64,000 nucleotides of DNA from Phoenicibacter sp963592435 (GCA_963592435.1 CAVAWT010000001.1:62001-126000); one strand, 5' to 3'; positions 33,591 to 42,433 are shown, counted from the stretch's first letter. The notes: generated by a model not told the origin, from the sequence alone. Translations and numbers: made by a program.

Positions 33591-36413
33591 TTAGTCAACC
33601 TCTTTGGGCTTAACATGAAGCGCAATTTTTGCTGCACGCTTTATTGCATAAGGTCCGATTTCTCTAAATTTGTCTTCAGCTTTGATCATGTGAGTGGCCT
33701 CAGGGTGAGTCCTTCTGAGATGAATTGCATCAAATCCGCATTTTGTTGTGCAGACTCCACACCCGATGCATTTGTGCGGATCAACAACACTTGCACCGCA
33801 GCCCAAGCAACGCTTTGCTTGAGCGACAGCTTCGTCTTCAGTGTAGTTTCCATACATCTCTTCAAAACCTAAACTTTTTTCCGCTGGTAAAGCTTGTCGT
33901 TTCGCGTTGTCATAGCCTTTTAGCTCAACATCTTCTTTGTCAAGTTCAATGAACTCTCGCCTGTCAAGTCCAATTGTCATTGAAGCACCTGAGTGAACAA
34001 ACCTATGAAGCCTTTCTGCAGCTTGATGACCGCATTCAATGGCGTCGATAACAAACTTTGGTCCTGTTAAAACATCTCCGCCAACAAAGACGTCAGAAAC
34101 ACTTGTTTGAAACGTCAGCTCATTAGCTTTTGGATAGTTTCCATGCCAGAATTCAACGCTTTCACCATCCAAAAGACCTCCCCACTCAATTTTTTGACCA
34201 ATAGCAAAAATGACCTCGTCACACCCAAGCAACTTCGTCTCTGTTTCGTCATATTGTGGATTAAATTTTCCGTCTACAAAAACTTGAGAGCAACGCTTCA
34301 ACTTGAGACCCGAGACTTGGTCATCTTTTGTTTCAACTTGCATTGGTCCCCAAGAATTCAAAACTTCGATGCTTTCTGATTTTGCTTGAGCAACTTCTTC
34401 ATCGGTTGCTGGCATCTCATCATGCTTCTCGAGAGAGACAATTTTAACACTTTCTGGATTCATGCGAACAGCTGCACGAGCACAGTCAAGAGCCACATTT
34501 CCACCGCCAACAATGACGACTTTCTTGTCAGCTAAACTCTCTGCGCATCCAGAATAGGCATGCCTCAAAAAATCAATGGCTGTGTTTGTTCCTGTTGCAG
34601 TTTCGCCCTCAACACCGTGAAGACGAGAGCCTTGGCATCCGATAGCGACATAAAACGCATCGAAACCTTCATCTCTCAATTGTTTTAAAGTGACATCTTT
34701 TCCAACCTCAACTCCGCATTTAATCTCAACTCCAAGCTGTTTTATCACATCAATCTCGGCATCAAGAGTTTCGTTTGAAATTTTATATGATGGAATGCCA
34801 TAGCGCATCATTCCGCCAGGTTCTTCACTCTTTTCAAAAACAACTGGTTCATATCCCAGCTGTGCTAAAAAGTAGGCACAACTCAAACCTGCTGGTCCAG
34901 AACCGATTATTGCTATTTTCTGAATTTGCTTTGAAAGCGGAATGTGTCTCGAAGGAGACACAGGCATTTTTATCTCTGGGACATAGCGATTGTTTTTGTT
35001 CAGTTCACGATCGGCAACAAACTTTTTAACGTTATCGATTGCAACTGCTGAGTCGATTGCACAACGAGTGCATGCGATTTCGCAACGTTTGTCACAAACT
35101 CTTCCACAAACAGCAGGAAAAGGATTGTCTCGCTTGATGATTTTTAGAGCTTTATCAAAGTCACGATTTGCTACTGCTTTTAGATAGGCCTGAATTGAAA
35201 TGTGTGCAGGGCAAGCACCTTTGCAAGGGGCAGTTCCTGTATCACGACAATTTACGCGAGCAGTTTCGCGGTAGTTTTCATCATATCTCTCTTCTCCCCA
35301 CCTTTGACAATCAGGAAGGTCACATCTTGGATAGAACACCTCACTTCCGTCTGCTCTCTTAAGTTTTTGCCCCAGCTTAACGGCTCCAGCAGGGCAAACC
35401 TGAACACAACCACCACACCCCACGCATGCTTGCACATCAACACTTGCGCGGTAGGCACTTGCCGACATGTTCGGAGTGTTAAAAAGTTGAGATGTGCGAA
35501 GCGCATTACATATGTTGATGTTGCAATTGCAGATCCCAAAAATTTTGTTTTCACCATCGATGTTAGTTATTTGATGAACATATCCAAGATCTTCAGCTTT
35601 TTTAAAAATCTCGAGAGCTTCTTCTTTTGTTATGTAGTGTCCCTTGTTTGTTTCAACGCAATAATCTGCAAAATCACCACAAGCAACACACCATGCTTGC
35701 GCGTCATCTGCAACTCCTTCATTCATTTTCGCGCGAGATGCTCTGCAGGAACATTGACCAACAGCAAGCTTGTCTTCATACTTTTTTAGCCAATAAGAAA
35801 GTTGTTCTAAGTCAACTTTTTTGTTTTCCATCTCAATTGCTTTTTCAACCGGTATGACGTGCATACCGATTCCAGCTCCTCCTGGAGGAACCATCTGAGT
35901 TATTCCTTTTAGTGGAATGTAGGTCATACGCTCGAAAAAAGGAGCGATTTCAGGATTTTCCTCCAAGCGCTTGTTCTCTCCAGTTTTAGGGTCTTCGTCC
36001 ATGTTGAACAGTTCGGCTGAACCTGGCACAAACATAGGTAAACACCAACGCTTCTCAGTTTTTGGCGCACATCTTCCATTATGGTCATAATGATTTCCAT
36101 AATCGTATTCAAGAAGACCGATGTTTGACATTTCATCGAGTTTAGTCTTTAGGTCTACATCGTTAAAATCGGGGCAAAGTTGTTGCATCTGAGAAAAAGT
36201 GTAGTGCTCACGGACCTTCATCGCGTTTGCGATTTTTGCCATATCTTCATCGACAAGTCCAGCAAGCCCCCAATACTCAGGGTCGTTGGAAGTTACACCA
36301 TGTAACTTATGCTTTGCAACATCAGTAATTTTCTTACCGAGATCTAAGATGTCTTCTCGCGGGTTTTCTTCCCCTTGATGCAAAGGTTTAATAACACTGC
36401 TCATCTCTGGCAT
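33591..36413 (-). CDS. multi-cluster FAD/NAD(P)-dependent oxidoreductase (GltD-like with ferredoxin domains)
   Basis: A 940-residue soluble redox protein. Order of parts: an N-terminal region of about 210 residues, helical and perhaps winged-helix-like; a Cys-rich stretch (CSCRAS and WCVACGDFADYC, about 225-255); a ferredoxin motif CVGCGGCVQVCP near 331-342; a GltD-type 4Fe-4S domain (CKGACPAHISIQAYL to CEIACTRC, about 400-460); the GltD-type FAD domain (IAIIGSGPAGLSCAYFLAQL, about 502) and NAD(P) domain (VVIVGGGNVALDCARAAV, about 640); and a final ferredoxin (CLGCG, CIGCGVCTTKCGF, about 870-900). It should pass electrons between NAD(P)H and ferredoxin-like partners. The exact reaction is unknown. 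AAGGGGTG precedes the ATG. Operon with hypA suggests a link to hydrogen metabolism. Confidence 0.85.
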   Translation of the reverse strand: MPEMSSVIKPLHQGEENPREDILDLGKKITDVAKHKLHGVTSNDPEYWGLAGLVDEDMAKIANAMKVREHYTFSQMQQLCPDFNDVDLKTKLDEMSNIGLLEYDYGNHYDHNGRCAPKTEKRWCLPMFVPGSAELFNMDEDPKTGENKRLEENPEIAPFFERMTYIPLKGITQMVPPGGAGIGMHVIPVEKAIEMENKKVDLEQLSYWLKKYEDKLAVGQCSCRASRAKMNEGVADDAQAWCVACGDFADYCVETNKGHYITKEEALEIFKKAEDLGYVHQITNIDGENKIFGICNCNINICNALRTSQLFNTPNMSASAYRASVDVQACVGCGGCVQVCPAGAVKLGQKLKRADGSEVFYPRCDLPDCQRWGEERYDENYRETARVNCRDTGTAPCKGACPAHISIQAYLKAVANRDFDKALKIIKRDNPFPAVCGRVCDKRCEIACTRCAIDSAVAIDNVKKFVADRELNKNNRYVPEIKMPVSPSRHIPLSKQIQKIAIIGSGPAGLSCAYFLAQLGYEPVVFEKSEEPGGMMRYGIPSYKISNETLDAEIDVIKQLGVEIKCGVEVGKDVTLKQLRDEGFDAFYVAIGCQGSRLHGVEGETATGTNTAIDFLRHAYSGCAESLADKKVVIVGGGNVALDCARAAVRMNPESVKIVSLEKHDEMPATDEEVAQAKSESIEVLNSWGPMQVETKDDQVSGLKLKRCSQVFVDGKFNPQYDETETKLLGCDEVIFAIGQKIEWGGLLDGESVEFWHGNYPKANELTFQTSVSDVFVGGDVLTGPKFVIDAIECGHQAAERLHRFVHSGASMTIGLDRREFIELDKEDVELKGYDNAKRQALPAEKSLGFEEMYGNYTEDEAVAQAKRCLGCGASVVDPHKCIGCGVCTTKCGFDAIHLRRTHPEATHMIKAEDKFREIGPYAIKRAAKIALHVKPKEVD

Positions 36414-36430
36414 AACACACCCCTTATCTA

Positions 36431-36458
36431 AAAACGTCTTCTATTATGATAACGTTTT
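36431..36458 (-). promoter_or_regulatory. promoter of the oxidoreductase-hypA operon with flanking inverted repeat
   Basis: Arms AAAACGT (36431-36437) and ACGTTTT (36452-36458) are perfect inverted copies separated by 14 bases. A -10-like CATAAT on the minus strand (36448-36443) sits between them, and the ATG at 36413 has AAGGGGTG in front. The -35 is weak. A repressor or activator site is likely but not identified. Confidence 0.4.
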
Positions 36459-36467
36459 ATGAAGGTT

Positions 36468-36884
36468 TTAGGTTTTAGGTTGTGGGTTTAAGAGGGTAGT
36501 TTTAACTTGATTGATATTTTCTTTGACCGTGCTAATCAATTCTTCGGTGGAAGAAAACTTGATCATTGGGCGCAAGAATTCTACGAACTGAATCTCAATT
36601 ACTTTGCCATAAATTTCGTCCGTAAAGTCAATTATGTGTGCTTCGACGTTTGATGACGTTTTGTCTTTAAAGAGCGGTGATATGCCGACTGACACCGCTG
36701 CTTTATATTTTTTTCCTTCAACATTCACATAGGCAGAATAAACACCTTCAGAAACAGGAATGTCTGAGGCAGGAACTGTTAAATTGGCAGTTTTGAAACC
36801 AAGGGAAGCTCCGTCACCTCTCCCCTTTTTAACAGTTCCTGAAATTTTGCCTAAACTATTCTTGCAATGGCTCAACGATGACAT
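36468..36884 (-). CDS. stand-alone riboflavin kinase domain protein
   Basis: Phosphorylates riboflavin to FMN. The 138-residue protein covers only the C-terminal half of bacterial RibF: GTVKKGRGDGASLGFKTANL (RibF has a GFPTAN motif here, with Pro replaced by Lys), GVYSAYVNVEG, KAAVSVGISPLF, VEAHIIDFTDEIYGK and FLRPMIKFSS. The N-terminal FAD synthetase (nucleotidyltransferase) domain is entirely absent and no remnant of it lies upstream, because the start is inside the end of the symporter gene (29-base overlap). FAD synthesis must depend on a separate enzyme. Its start ATG at 36884 has no strong ribosome site and may rely on coupling. Confidence 0.85.
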   Translation of the reverse strand: MSSLSHCKNSLGKISGTVKKGRGDGASLGFKTANLTVPASDIPVSEGVYSAYVNVEGKKYKAAVSVGISPLFKDKTSSNVEAHIIDFTDEIYGKVIEIQFVEFLRPMIKFSSTEELISTVKENINQVKTTLLNPQPKT

Positions 36885-38361
36885 CTTTCAGAGGATCACC
36901 AACTTGAGGCAAATCTTCTTCCTTCCAACACTCACATGCAGGAAGACCTTCAATTGAGGAGCTCAAGAAAACTGGGTCTTTTCCTTCTTTTTTCTGCTGT
37001 TCGTAATCTTTTAAAGCGACCAAAGCCCACTTTCCAAGAATTACGATGACAATTAGGTTCATGATTGCCATGAATCCCATGAAGATGTCTGCCAAATTCC
37101 ACGCTAAGTCAAACGAATTAACTGCTCCGTAAAGAATTGCTATTAGACAGAAAACGCGGAACACAACGAGAGCATTTTGATTTTTCGTGATGAACTTGAA
37201 GTTAGATTCTGCATAAAAGTAGTTTCCAATGAGGGAAGAATATGCAAAAGCGAAAATTGCAAAAGTGATGAAATGAATGCCGATGACGCCGACTGAGTCC
37301 TGAACAGCCTGTTGAACAAGCGGAATGCCCTTAAACTGAGCCGCAGTTGCAGGATCTTTAACAACGAACAGACCAACTATGAAGGCCGAGCATGAGCAGA
37401 TGAGAATTGTGTCGATGTAGACAGACAAACTTTGAACGAGTCCTTGCTTCACAGGGTGAGAAACAGAAGCAGATGCTGCTGCGTTTGGAGCAGAACCCAT
37501 GCCAGCTTCGTTGGAATAGAGACCACGCTTAATACCAAGCATAACAACCGAACCTGTGAACCCACCGAAAATTGCTTGCCAGTCAAAAGCGGCACTAAAA
37601 ATTGACCCAAACATTTCTGGGATGTATTGCGCATTAGAAATTGTTGTCCAAACTGCAACGAAGATGTATGCAAATGCCATGATTGGTACAACAATTGAGG
37701 TGATAACCGAAATGCGTTTTGCACCTCCGAAAATAACGGCTGCCGTCATGAGAACCAAAATCGACCCGAGAACAAGCGCACCACCGTTAGTTTGGTAGTC
37801 GGGCATATAATACTCAAGTGAAGAACACGCATTAAAAGCTTGTAAGCCATTAAAACCAAAGGCGAAACATAGAATCAACAAAACTGAAAATAGAATTCCA
37901 AACCCTCTGCTTCCTAAGCCCTGTTGAATGTAGTAGGCAGGACCACCACGGAAGGCACCGTCTTTTTCTTTCACCTTCCAAATTTGTGCGAGTGTTGATT
38001 CAATGAATGCTGAAGCTGCGCCAAAAATTGCCATTGCCCACATCCAGAAGATCGCGCCCAAACCACCTGTAATAGTTCCAGTTGTCACACCTGCGATTGC
38101 GCTTGCAACGCCTGCAATGTTACCAGTTCCAACACGACTTGCAGTTGAAACCATCAGTGCTTGAAATGAAGAAACAGAAGATTCGCCCTCGACGTGTTTC
38201 TTTTCAGTGACTTGACGAAACATGTCACCAATAAATCTAATTTGGACAAACCTAGTGCGAAATGAGAAATAAATCCCGACTGCCACAAGCAAAATTAACA
38301 AGACATAAGTGTACATCCATGTGTCAAAGTCACCGGTGACCTGAATCAGCCATTCATTCAT
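36856..38361 (-). CDS. alanine/glycine:cation symporter (AGCS family)
   Basis: Sodium-driven uptake of alanine or glycine. The 501-residue protein has about eleven helices. Family marks are SRVGTGNIAGVASAIAGVTT near 74-93, GGPAYYIQQGLG near 137-148 and SLIGNYFYAESN in the C-terminal third. AAGGAG lies before the ATG, and an AT-rich 10-bp inverted repeat lies in the promoter region. The operon also contains serC and serA, so amino-acid supply is a shared theme. Confidence 0.93.
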   Translation of the reverse strand: MNEWLIQVTGDFDTWMYTYVLLILLVAVGIYFSFRTRFVQIRFIGDMFRQVTEKKHVEGESSVSSFQALMVSTASRVGTGNIAGVASAIAGVTTGTITGGLGAIFWMWAMAIFGAASAFIESTLAQIWKVKEKDGAFRGGPAYYIQQGLGSRGFGILFSVLLILCFAFGFNGLQAFNACSSLEYYMPDYQTNGGALVLGSILVLMTAAVIFGGAKRISVITSIVVPIMAFAYIFVAVWTTISNAQYIPEMFGSIFSAAFDWQAIFGGFTGSVVMLGIKRGLYSNEAGMGSAPNAAASASVSHPVKQGLVQSLSVYIDTILICSCSAFIVGLFVVKDPATAAQFKGIPLVQQAVQDSVGVIGIHFITFAIFAFAYSSLIGNYFYAESNFKFITKNQNALVVFRVFCLIAILYGAVNSFDLAWNLADIFMGFMAIMNLIVIVILGKWALVALKDYEQQKKEGKDPVFLSSSIEGLPACECWKEEDLPQVGDPLKDVIVEPLQE

Positions 38362-38400
38362 GTGTTACTCCTTATTAGAAACGAAATTAAAAAAATAAAC

Positions 38401-38429
38401 TAAATAAAGTATATAACAAACTTTATTTA
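38401..38429 (-). promoter_or_regulatory. AT-rich palindrome and candidate promoter upstream of the AGCS symporter
   Basis: Perfect 10-bp arms TAAATAAAGT (38401-38410) and ACTTTATTTA (38420-38429) flank a 9-base spacer. On the minus strand a -10-like TATACT overlaps spacer and arm. The right arm includes the stop codon of the P-type ATPase. No T-run follows, so it looks more like an operator than a terminator. Confidence 0.45.
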
Positions 38430-40489
38430 AGCAACGCTGTCGTGTTTTTGGCAGACAGGGCAACGGTTGAAAGATTGTGCAGTGTTGCCGCCTTTTCAGG
38501 ACTCAAAACCCCAGAAAGACCGAGCAAAATTAACATCGTGTTAAACTTGACGATGAACTCATATGAATTTGAAATTCGCCTTGTCAATGCGACAGAAAGT
38601 TTTTTAAGCGTGATCAAAGAATTAAGATCGGAGTTAAGAACAGTGACATCTGCCACACTTCTTGCAATATCAGAAGCATCGCTCATCGCAACTGAAACGT
38701 CAGCGCAGGCAAGTGCAGGAGAATCATTAATCCCATCTCCAACAAATGAGCAAACATGCCCTTTTCTCTTCATTTCTTCAACATACTTAGCTTTGTCTTC
38801 AGGGAGAACTTGCGCGAAGTAGCCATCTAAATCAAGCTTCTCAGCAACTCTCTTTGCGCAATTTTCTGAGTCACCAGTTAACATGACAATGTTCGAAAAC
38901 CCAACTTCTCTTAAGTTTTTAATTACGTCTTTTGCATTTTCACGAAGTGGATCTTCCACTTCGATTGCGCCTTCCAAGACACCATCTATTGCTAAGTAGA
39001 CTAAAGAGCCCAATGTTTTTTCAATGTCACTTGGCTTTTTGACACCTTCGTCTTCAAAAACGAAGTGAGCGCTGCCCAAAACAACACGCTTGCCTTCAAC
39101 AGTTGAAGCAATGCCGTGTGCGACGATGTATTCAATGTCGCTGTGAAGTTCATTTCTGTGAACCAAATTTGCATCTTCTGCAGCCGAAACTATTGCTCTT
39201 GCAACTGAATGAGGATAGTGCTCTTCCAGACAAGCAGCAAACTTCAAGATGTCATTTTCATCAAGACTTCCAAACGTCAGCACTCGACTCACTTTTGGAC
39301 ATGCTTTGGTTAAAGTTCCCGTCTTATCAAAAAGAATTGTGTCCGATTCTGCAAACTTTTCAAGGAATTTGCCACCTTTTGCAACGATGTTGTGTGATGT
39401 GGCTTCGCGCATAGCACTCATGACTGCTATTGGAGTTGACAACTTGATTGCGCAAGAATAGTCAACCATTAGAACACTTAAAGCTCGCTGAACACTGCGA
39501 GTGAGAACTAAGTCAAGAAGGAAAAGTCCAAGAGAGAATGGAACGACTTTGTCTGCCAGAAGCTCAGCTTTGCTTTGCGCTCTTGATTTTAAACTTTGTG
39601 AGTTTTCAACCATGTCAACTATTGAATCAATTCTCGATTGTCCTGCTTTTGCTTTGACGACAACAACGATTGATCCGCTCTCGACAACCGTGCCTGCATG
39701 AACATAGCTTCCTTCAAATTTGGGCGCAAGGTCGCTCTCACCAGTCATAGTTGCTTCGTTAACCTCCGCCGAACCTTCAAATATCTCACCATCGATTGGG
39801 ATAACGGAGCCTTGGCGAACACGAATTTTATCTCCAATTTCAACTTTTTCAATTGGCACTTCTGTTTCTGTATCACCATCAACTAACCAAACTTTTTCCG
39901 CACAAATCGACAAGTTTTGGCGAAGCGCATTTCTTGTTCTTGCTTGAGTGTGCTGTGCCATGATGTCTGAGATTCCAAGCAAAAACATGACTTGACCCGC
40001 GGTTTTTGTGTGACCAGTCAAAAGTGCTGTTCCGATGGCCGTCGCATCGAGCACTTCAACTGGCAATTTGTGCGATCTTAAGGCTTTAACAGCATCCATA
40101 ACGTATGGGATGGCATTAAAAGCAGTCCAGAGCTGTCTAGTTTTTAGGGGCAGAAGAGCGCTTTTTGCAACTCGAGACGCTATTGCTCCTGCAATGTCAA
40201 ACCAAAAATCGTTGTCGAGCGTCGAAAGATCACTCTCAGCATCCTCTTCAGTTGATGGCAAATTGTAAACATCAAGAGAGTCGAGTAAGTTTAAAGCTTC
40301 AAGTCTTGCAGAATGACAAGAATAGATAACAAGAATCGAGCCGTTCCTAGGGCGAATGTAAGCCTTATCGACACCTTCGATTTTGCGCAACTCAACGCTC
40401 ACTCCTCGAGCAGTCGATTCATCGAAGATCCATTTTCCAACAACAGCTCTAAGCCGTCTTGGCTTATCATATGAAATTTTATAGAACAA
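38423..40489 (-). CDS. P1B-type metal-transporting ATPase (CtpC-like)
   Basis: Membrane ATPase exporting a transition metal; the metal cannot be named from sequence. In the 688-residue chain: a degenerate heavy-metal-associated N-domain without CxxC (about 30-75), actuator motif TGES at 249-252, phosphorylation motif DKTGT at 388-392, and the hinge GDGINDSPAL near 625. The transmembrane metal motif is SCAIK at 345-349 in place of the usual CPC, CPH or SPC, which sets it apart from copper and zinc exporters. The small TM/coiled-coil protein immediately upstream (9 bases) resembles the PacL partners of mycobacterial CtpC-type pumps. Confidence 0.88.
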   Translation of the reverse strand: MFYKISYDKPRRLRAVVGKWIFDESTARGVSVELRKIEGVDKAYIRPRNGSILVIYSCHSARLEALNLLDSLDVYNLPSTEEDAESDLSTLDNDFWFDIAGAIASRVAKSALLPLKTRQLWTAFNAIPYVMDAVKALRSHKLPVEVLDATAIGTALLTGHTKTAGQVMFLLGISDIMAQHTQARTRNALRQNLSICAEKVWLVDGDTETEVPIEKVEIGDKIRVRQGSVIPIDGEIFEGSAEVNEATMTGESDLAPKFEGSYVHAGTVVESGSIVVVVKAKAGQSRIDSIVDMVENSQSLKSRAQSKAELLADKVVPFSLGLFLLDLVLTRSVQRALSVLMVDYSCAIKLSTPIAVMSAMREATSHNIVAKGGKFLEKFAESDTILFDKTGTLTKACPKVSRVLTFGSLDENDILKFAACLEEHYPHSVARAIVSAAEDANLVHRNELHSDIEYIVAHGIASTVEGKRVVLGSAHFVFEDEGVKKPSDIEKTLGSLVYLAIDGVLEGAIEVEDPLRENAKDVIKNLREVGFSNIVMLTGDSENCAKRVAEKLDLDGYFAQVLPEDKAKYVEEMKRKGHVCSFVGDGINDSPALACADVSVAMSDASDIARSVADVTVLNSDLNSLITLKKLSVALTRRISNSYEFIVKFNTMLILLGLSGVLSPEKAATLHNLSTVALSAKNTTALLK

Positions 40490-40498
40490 AGAAGTGTG

Positions 40499-40822
40499 CT
40501 ATTTTGCTCTGGCTTTTGCCTTCTTTGTTTTTTCCATTTCTTTTTCGACTTCCGCGCGAACACGCTTTTCAATCTCTGCTTCTTTTTCAGCTTGAAGAGA
40601 GATCATTTTTGCTTCTTCGCGAGCGTCTGCTGTGACGTCTTCTGCCTCGTCTTTGATTGACTGAACTGCTTCAGAAACGCTGTCTTTAATTATCATTCCT
40701 TTGGCAGTTGCCTTCACGAGTGCGCCACGAACACATTTTGCTTGCAAGATCCCTGCAATGAGACCAGATGCAGCAACGCCACCAACGAAAGCCCAAACTT
40801 GTTTAGATCCTAAAATGTTCAT
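40499..40822 (-). CDS. PacL-like small membrane protein, partner of the P-type ATPase
   Basis: A 107-residue protein with one N-terminal hydrophobic helix (WAFVGGVAASGLIAGILQA, about 9-27) followed by a long charged helix rich in Glu, Ala and Lys (SIKDEAEDVTADAREEAKM and EVEKEMEKTKKAKA). Its layout, and a KATAKGMIIKDSVSEAVQSI segment, resemble DUF1490/PacL proteins, which in mycobacteria sit next to P1B pumps (for example Rv3269 next to ctpC) and help assemble or feed them. The C-terminal Asp/His metal-binding motif of PacL1 is missing; the tail is basic. Position 9 bases before the pump gene supports a partnership. GAAAGG precedes the start. Confidence 0.6.
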   Translation of the reverse strand: MNILGSKQVWAFVGGVAASGLIAGILQAKCVRGALVKATAKGMIIKDSVSEAVQSIKDEAEDVTADAREEAKMISLQAEKEAEIEKRVRAEVEKEMEKTKKAKARAK

Positions 40823-40855
40823 ATTAAAAACCTTTCAACTAAATTGTTTTATTAA

Positions 40856-42433
40856 TTATAAACTAATTCTAAAGAGATTTTTTAAGTCAATCAGACTGTT
40901 GAATTCGTCCAAAACTTCATCGCTAACTTCTTCAGCAACATTGACATAGACAAGCGCAGTTGAGTCGTCGGGCGACGTTGCGATTTGCATAGTCGATATG
41001 TTTATTCCATGATCTCCAAGAACAGTGCCGATTATTCCGCAAATTCCTGGCTGGTCTGGGTATTCAAACACTATAGAGTTTTTGGCTGGAACAACATCGA
41101 TTTTGTAATCAAGAATAGAGATTATTCGAGGCAATTTCTCAGAACCAAAAACAGTTGCTGCCACCTTTATTCCATCAGCATCAATTTCAATTCCTGAAGC
41201 ATATTCATCTGCCACATCTGTTTTTGTGCACTCAATGTCAACGCCGTGGCGCTCAGCATATCTTCTTGCTTCGAGCATTGTTGCGCACTGAGCATGCTTT
41301 GAAGCGAGCATTCCTTCCAAAACTGAAGCGACAAGAGCCGTTGGATCAAGCTCTGCCAAGTTGCCCATCGTTTTTACTGATACGTTTCTCGGAACTGAAC
41401 CTTTAATCTGGAGCGCAATCCTTCCCAACATATTTGCAGCTGGGATGAAAGGTGCGATGTGTCGAGACATTTCATTTCCTGATCCAGTTGCAGTTAGAGC
41501 TGTCGGGACAAGCGAGCCCTCCAGTCCAGCCCAGACATAATCTGCAATTTGCACACCACTTCTCACTTGTGCCTCTTCGGTCAAGGCAGAGATGTGAGGA
41601 GTAATTATTGCTGAATCGAGTGAGTGCAAAGGAGAATCTTGACAAGGTTCTTCATCAAAAACGTCAACACCACAAGCTGCAATTTTTCTTGCTGCAACAA
41701 AATCCGAGAGTGAGTTCATGTCAACAATTGCAGGGCGAGAAGTGTTAATAAAAATGACACCTGTCTTCATTTTTGAAAACTCTTCAGCGCCAAACATTCC
41801 TTTTGTTGTTGAAGTCACTGGAAGATGTATTGACACGAAATCTGCTTGCTGCAAAATTGAATCCATGTCGTTAATCAAACTAACGCCAAGTTGAGTTGCG
41901 CGCTCAGGGTTGCAGTAGGGATCATAAGCTAAAACACGCATTCCAAATGCAGAGGCTCGTTCTGCAACCATTCCACCAACGCGACCAAGTCCAAAAAGCG
42001 CGAGTGTTTTTGCGTATAGCTCAACACCTTTGAAGTTTTCACGCTTCCACTCGTGTTTGTGCATCGTTTCATTTGCTTGAGGAACTTTTCTTGCACAAGA
42101 AAGCATGAGAGCAAAAGTGTGTTCAGCTGCTGAGACTATGTTAGACGTTGGCGCATTGCAAACGATGATGTCGAGCTCATTTGCAGCTTCGATGTCGATG
42201 TTATCGGTTGTGACTCCAGCTCTACCAACAACTTTTAACCTCCTGCCTGCTCGAAGAAGCTCTTCATCAACAAGAGTTGCACTTCTGACGATCAAAGCGT
42301 CATAATCTGGAATTACACTTAAAAGCTGTGTGTGAGTGAGCCCGAGCTCAACATCAACAATGAAACCTCGCGATTTGAGAGACTCAATCCCCTCCTCAGC
42401 AATAACTTCAGTAACAAGAATTTTTAGTTGCAT
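40856..42433 (-). CDS. serA: D-3-phosphoglycerate dehydrogenase
   Basis: First enzyme of serine synthesis. The 525-residue form is the long type I: substrate- and nucleotide-binding domains (ALFGLGRVGGMVAERA with GxGxxG near 148-153; catalytic His in ITPHISALTEEA near 281), an intervening domain of about 130 residues and a C-terminal ACT domain (EYPDQPGICGIIGTVLGDHG), the site of serine feedback in related enzymes. AAGGATAA is upstream. It follows serC by 39 bases. The serB phosphatase is not in the window. Confidence 0.96.
   Translation of the reverse strand: MQLKILVTEVIAEEGIESLKSRGFIVDVELGLTHTQLLSVIPDYDALIVRSATLVDEELLRAGRRLKVVGRAGVTTDNIDIEAANELDIIVCNAPTSNIVSAAEHTFALMLSCARKVPQANETMHKHEWKRENFKGVELYAKTLALFGLGRVGGMVAERASAFGMRVLAYDPYCNPERATQLGVSLINDMDSILQQADFVSIHLPVTSTTKGMFGAEEFSKMKTGVIFINTSRPAIVDMNSLSDFVAARKIAACGVDVFDEEPCQDSPLHSLDSAIITPHISALTEEAQVRSGVQIADYVWAGLEGSLVPTALTATGSGNEMSRHIAPFIPAANMLGRIALQIKGSVPRNVSVKTMGNLAELDPTALVASVLEGMLASKHAQCATMLEARRYAERHGVDIECTKTDVADEYASGIEIDADGIKVAATVFGSEKLPRIISILDYKIDVVPAKNSIVFEYPDQPGICGIIGTVLGDHGINISTMQIATSPDDSTALVYVNVAEEVSDEVLDEFNSLIDLKNLFRISL

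Noticed and set aside
35202..35789. A 195-codon open frame on the plus strand.
   Set aside because: It lies wholly antisense to the 940-residue oxidoreductase, has no ribosome site and no recognisable motif.
36289..36307. Perfect AAGTTAC-N5-GTAACTT dyad.
   Set aside because: Lies inside the coding region of the oxidoreductase near its N-terminus, with spacing unlike a NikR site; likely chance.
36463..36480. TTTTAGG repeats resembling telomeric DNA.
   Set aside because: Only two to three units, overlapping the last codons and stop of the riboflavin kinase gene.
38363..38369. GTGTTAC half-site of a NikR operator before the symporter gene.
   Set aside because: No GTAACAC partner at 13 or 14 bases; the bases form the ribosome site and start region.
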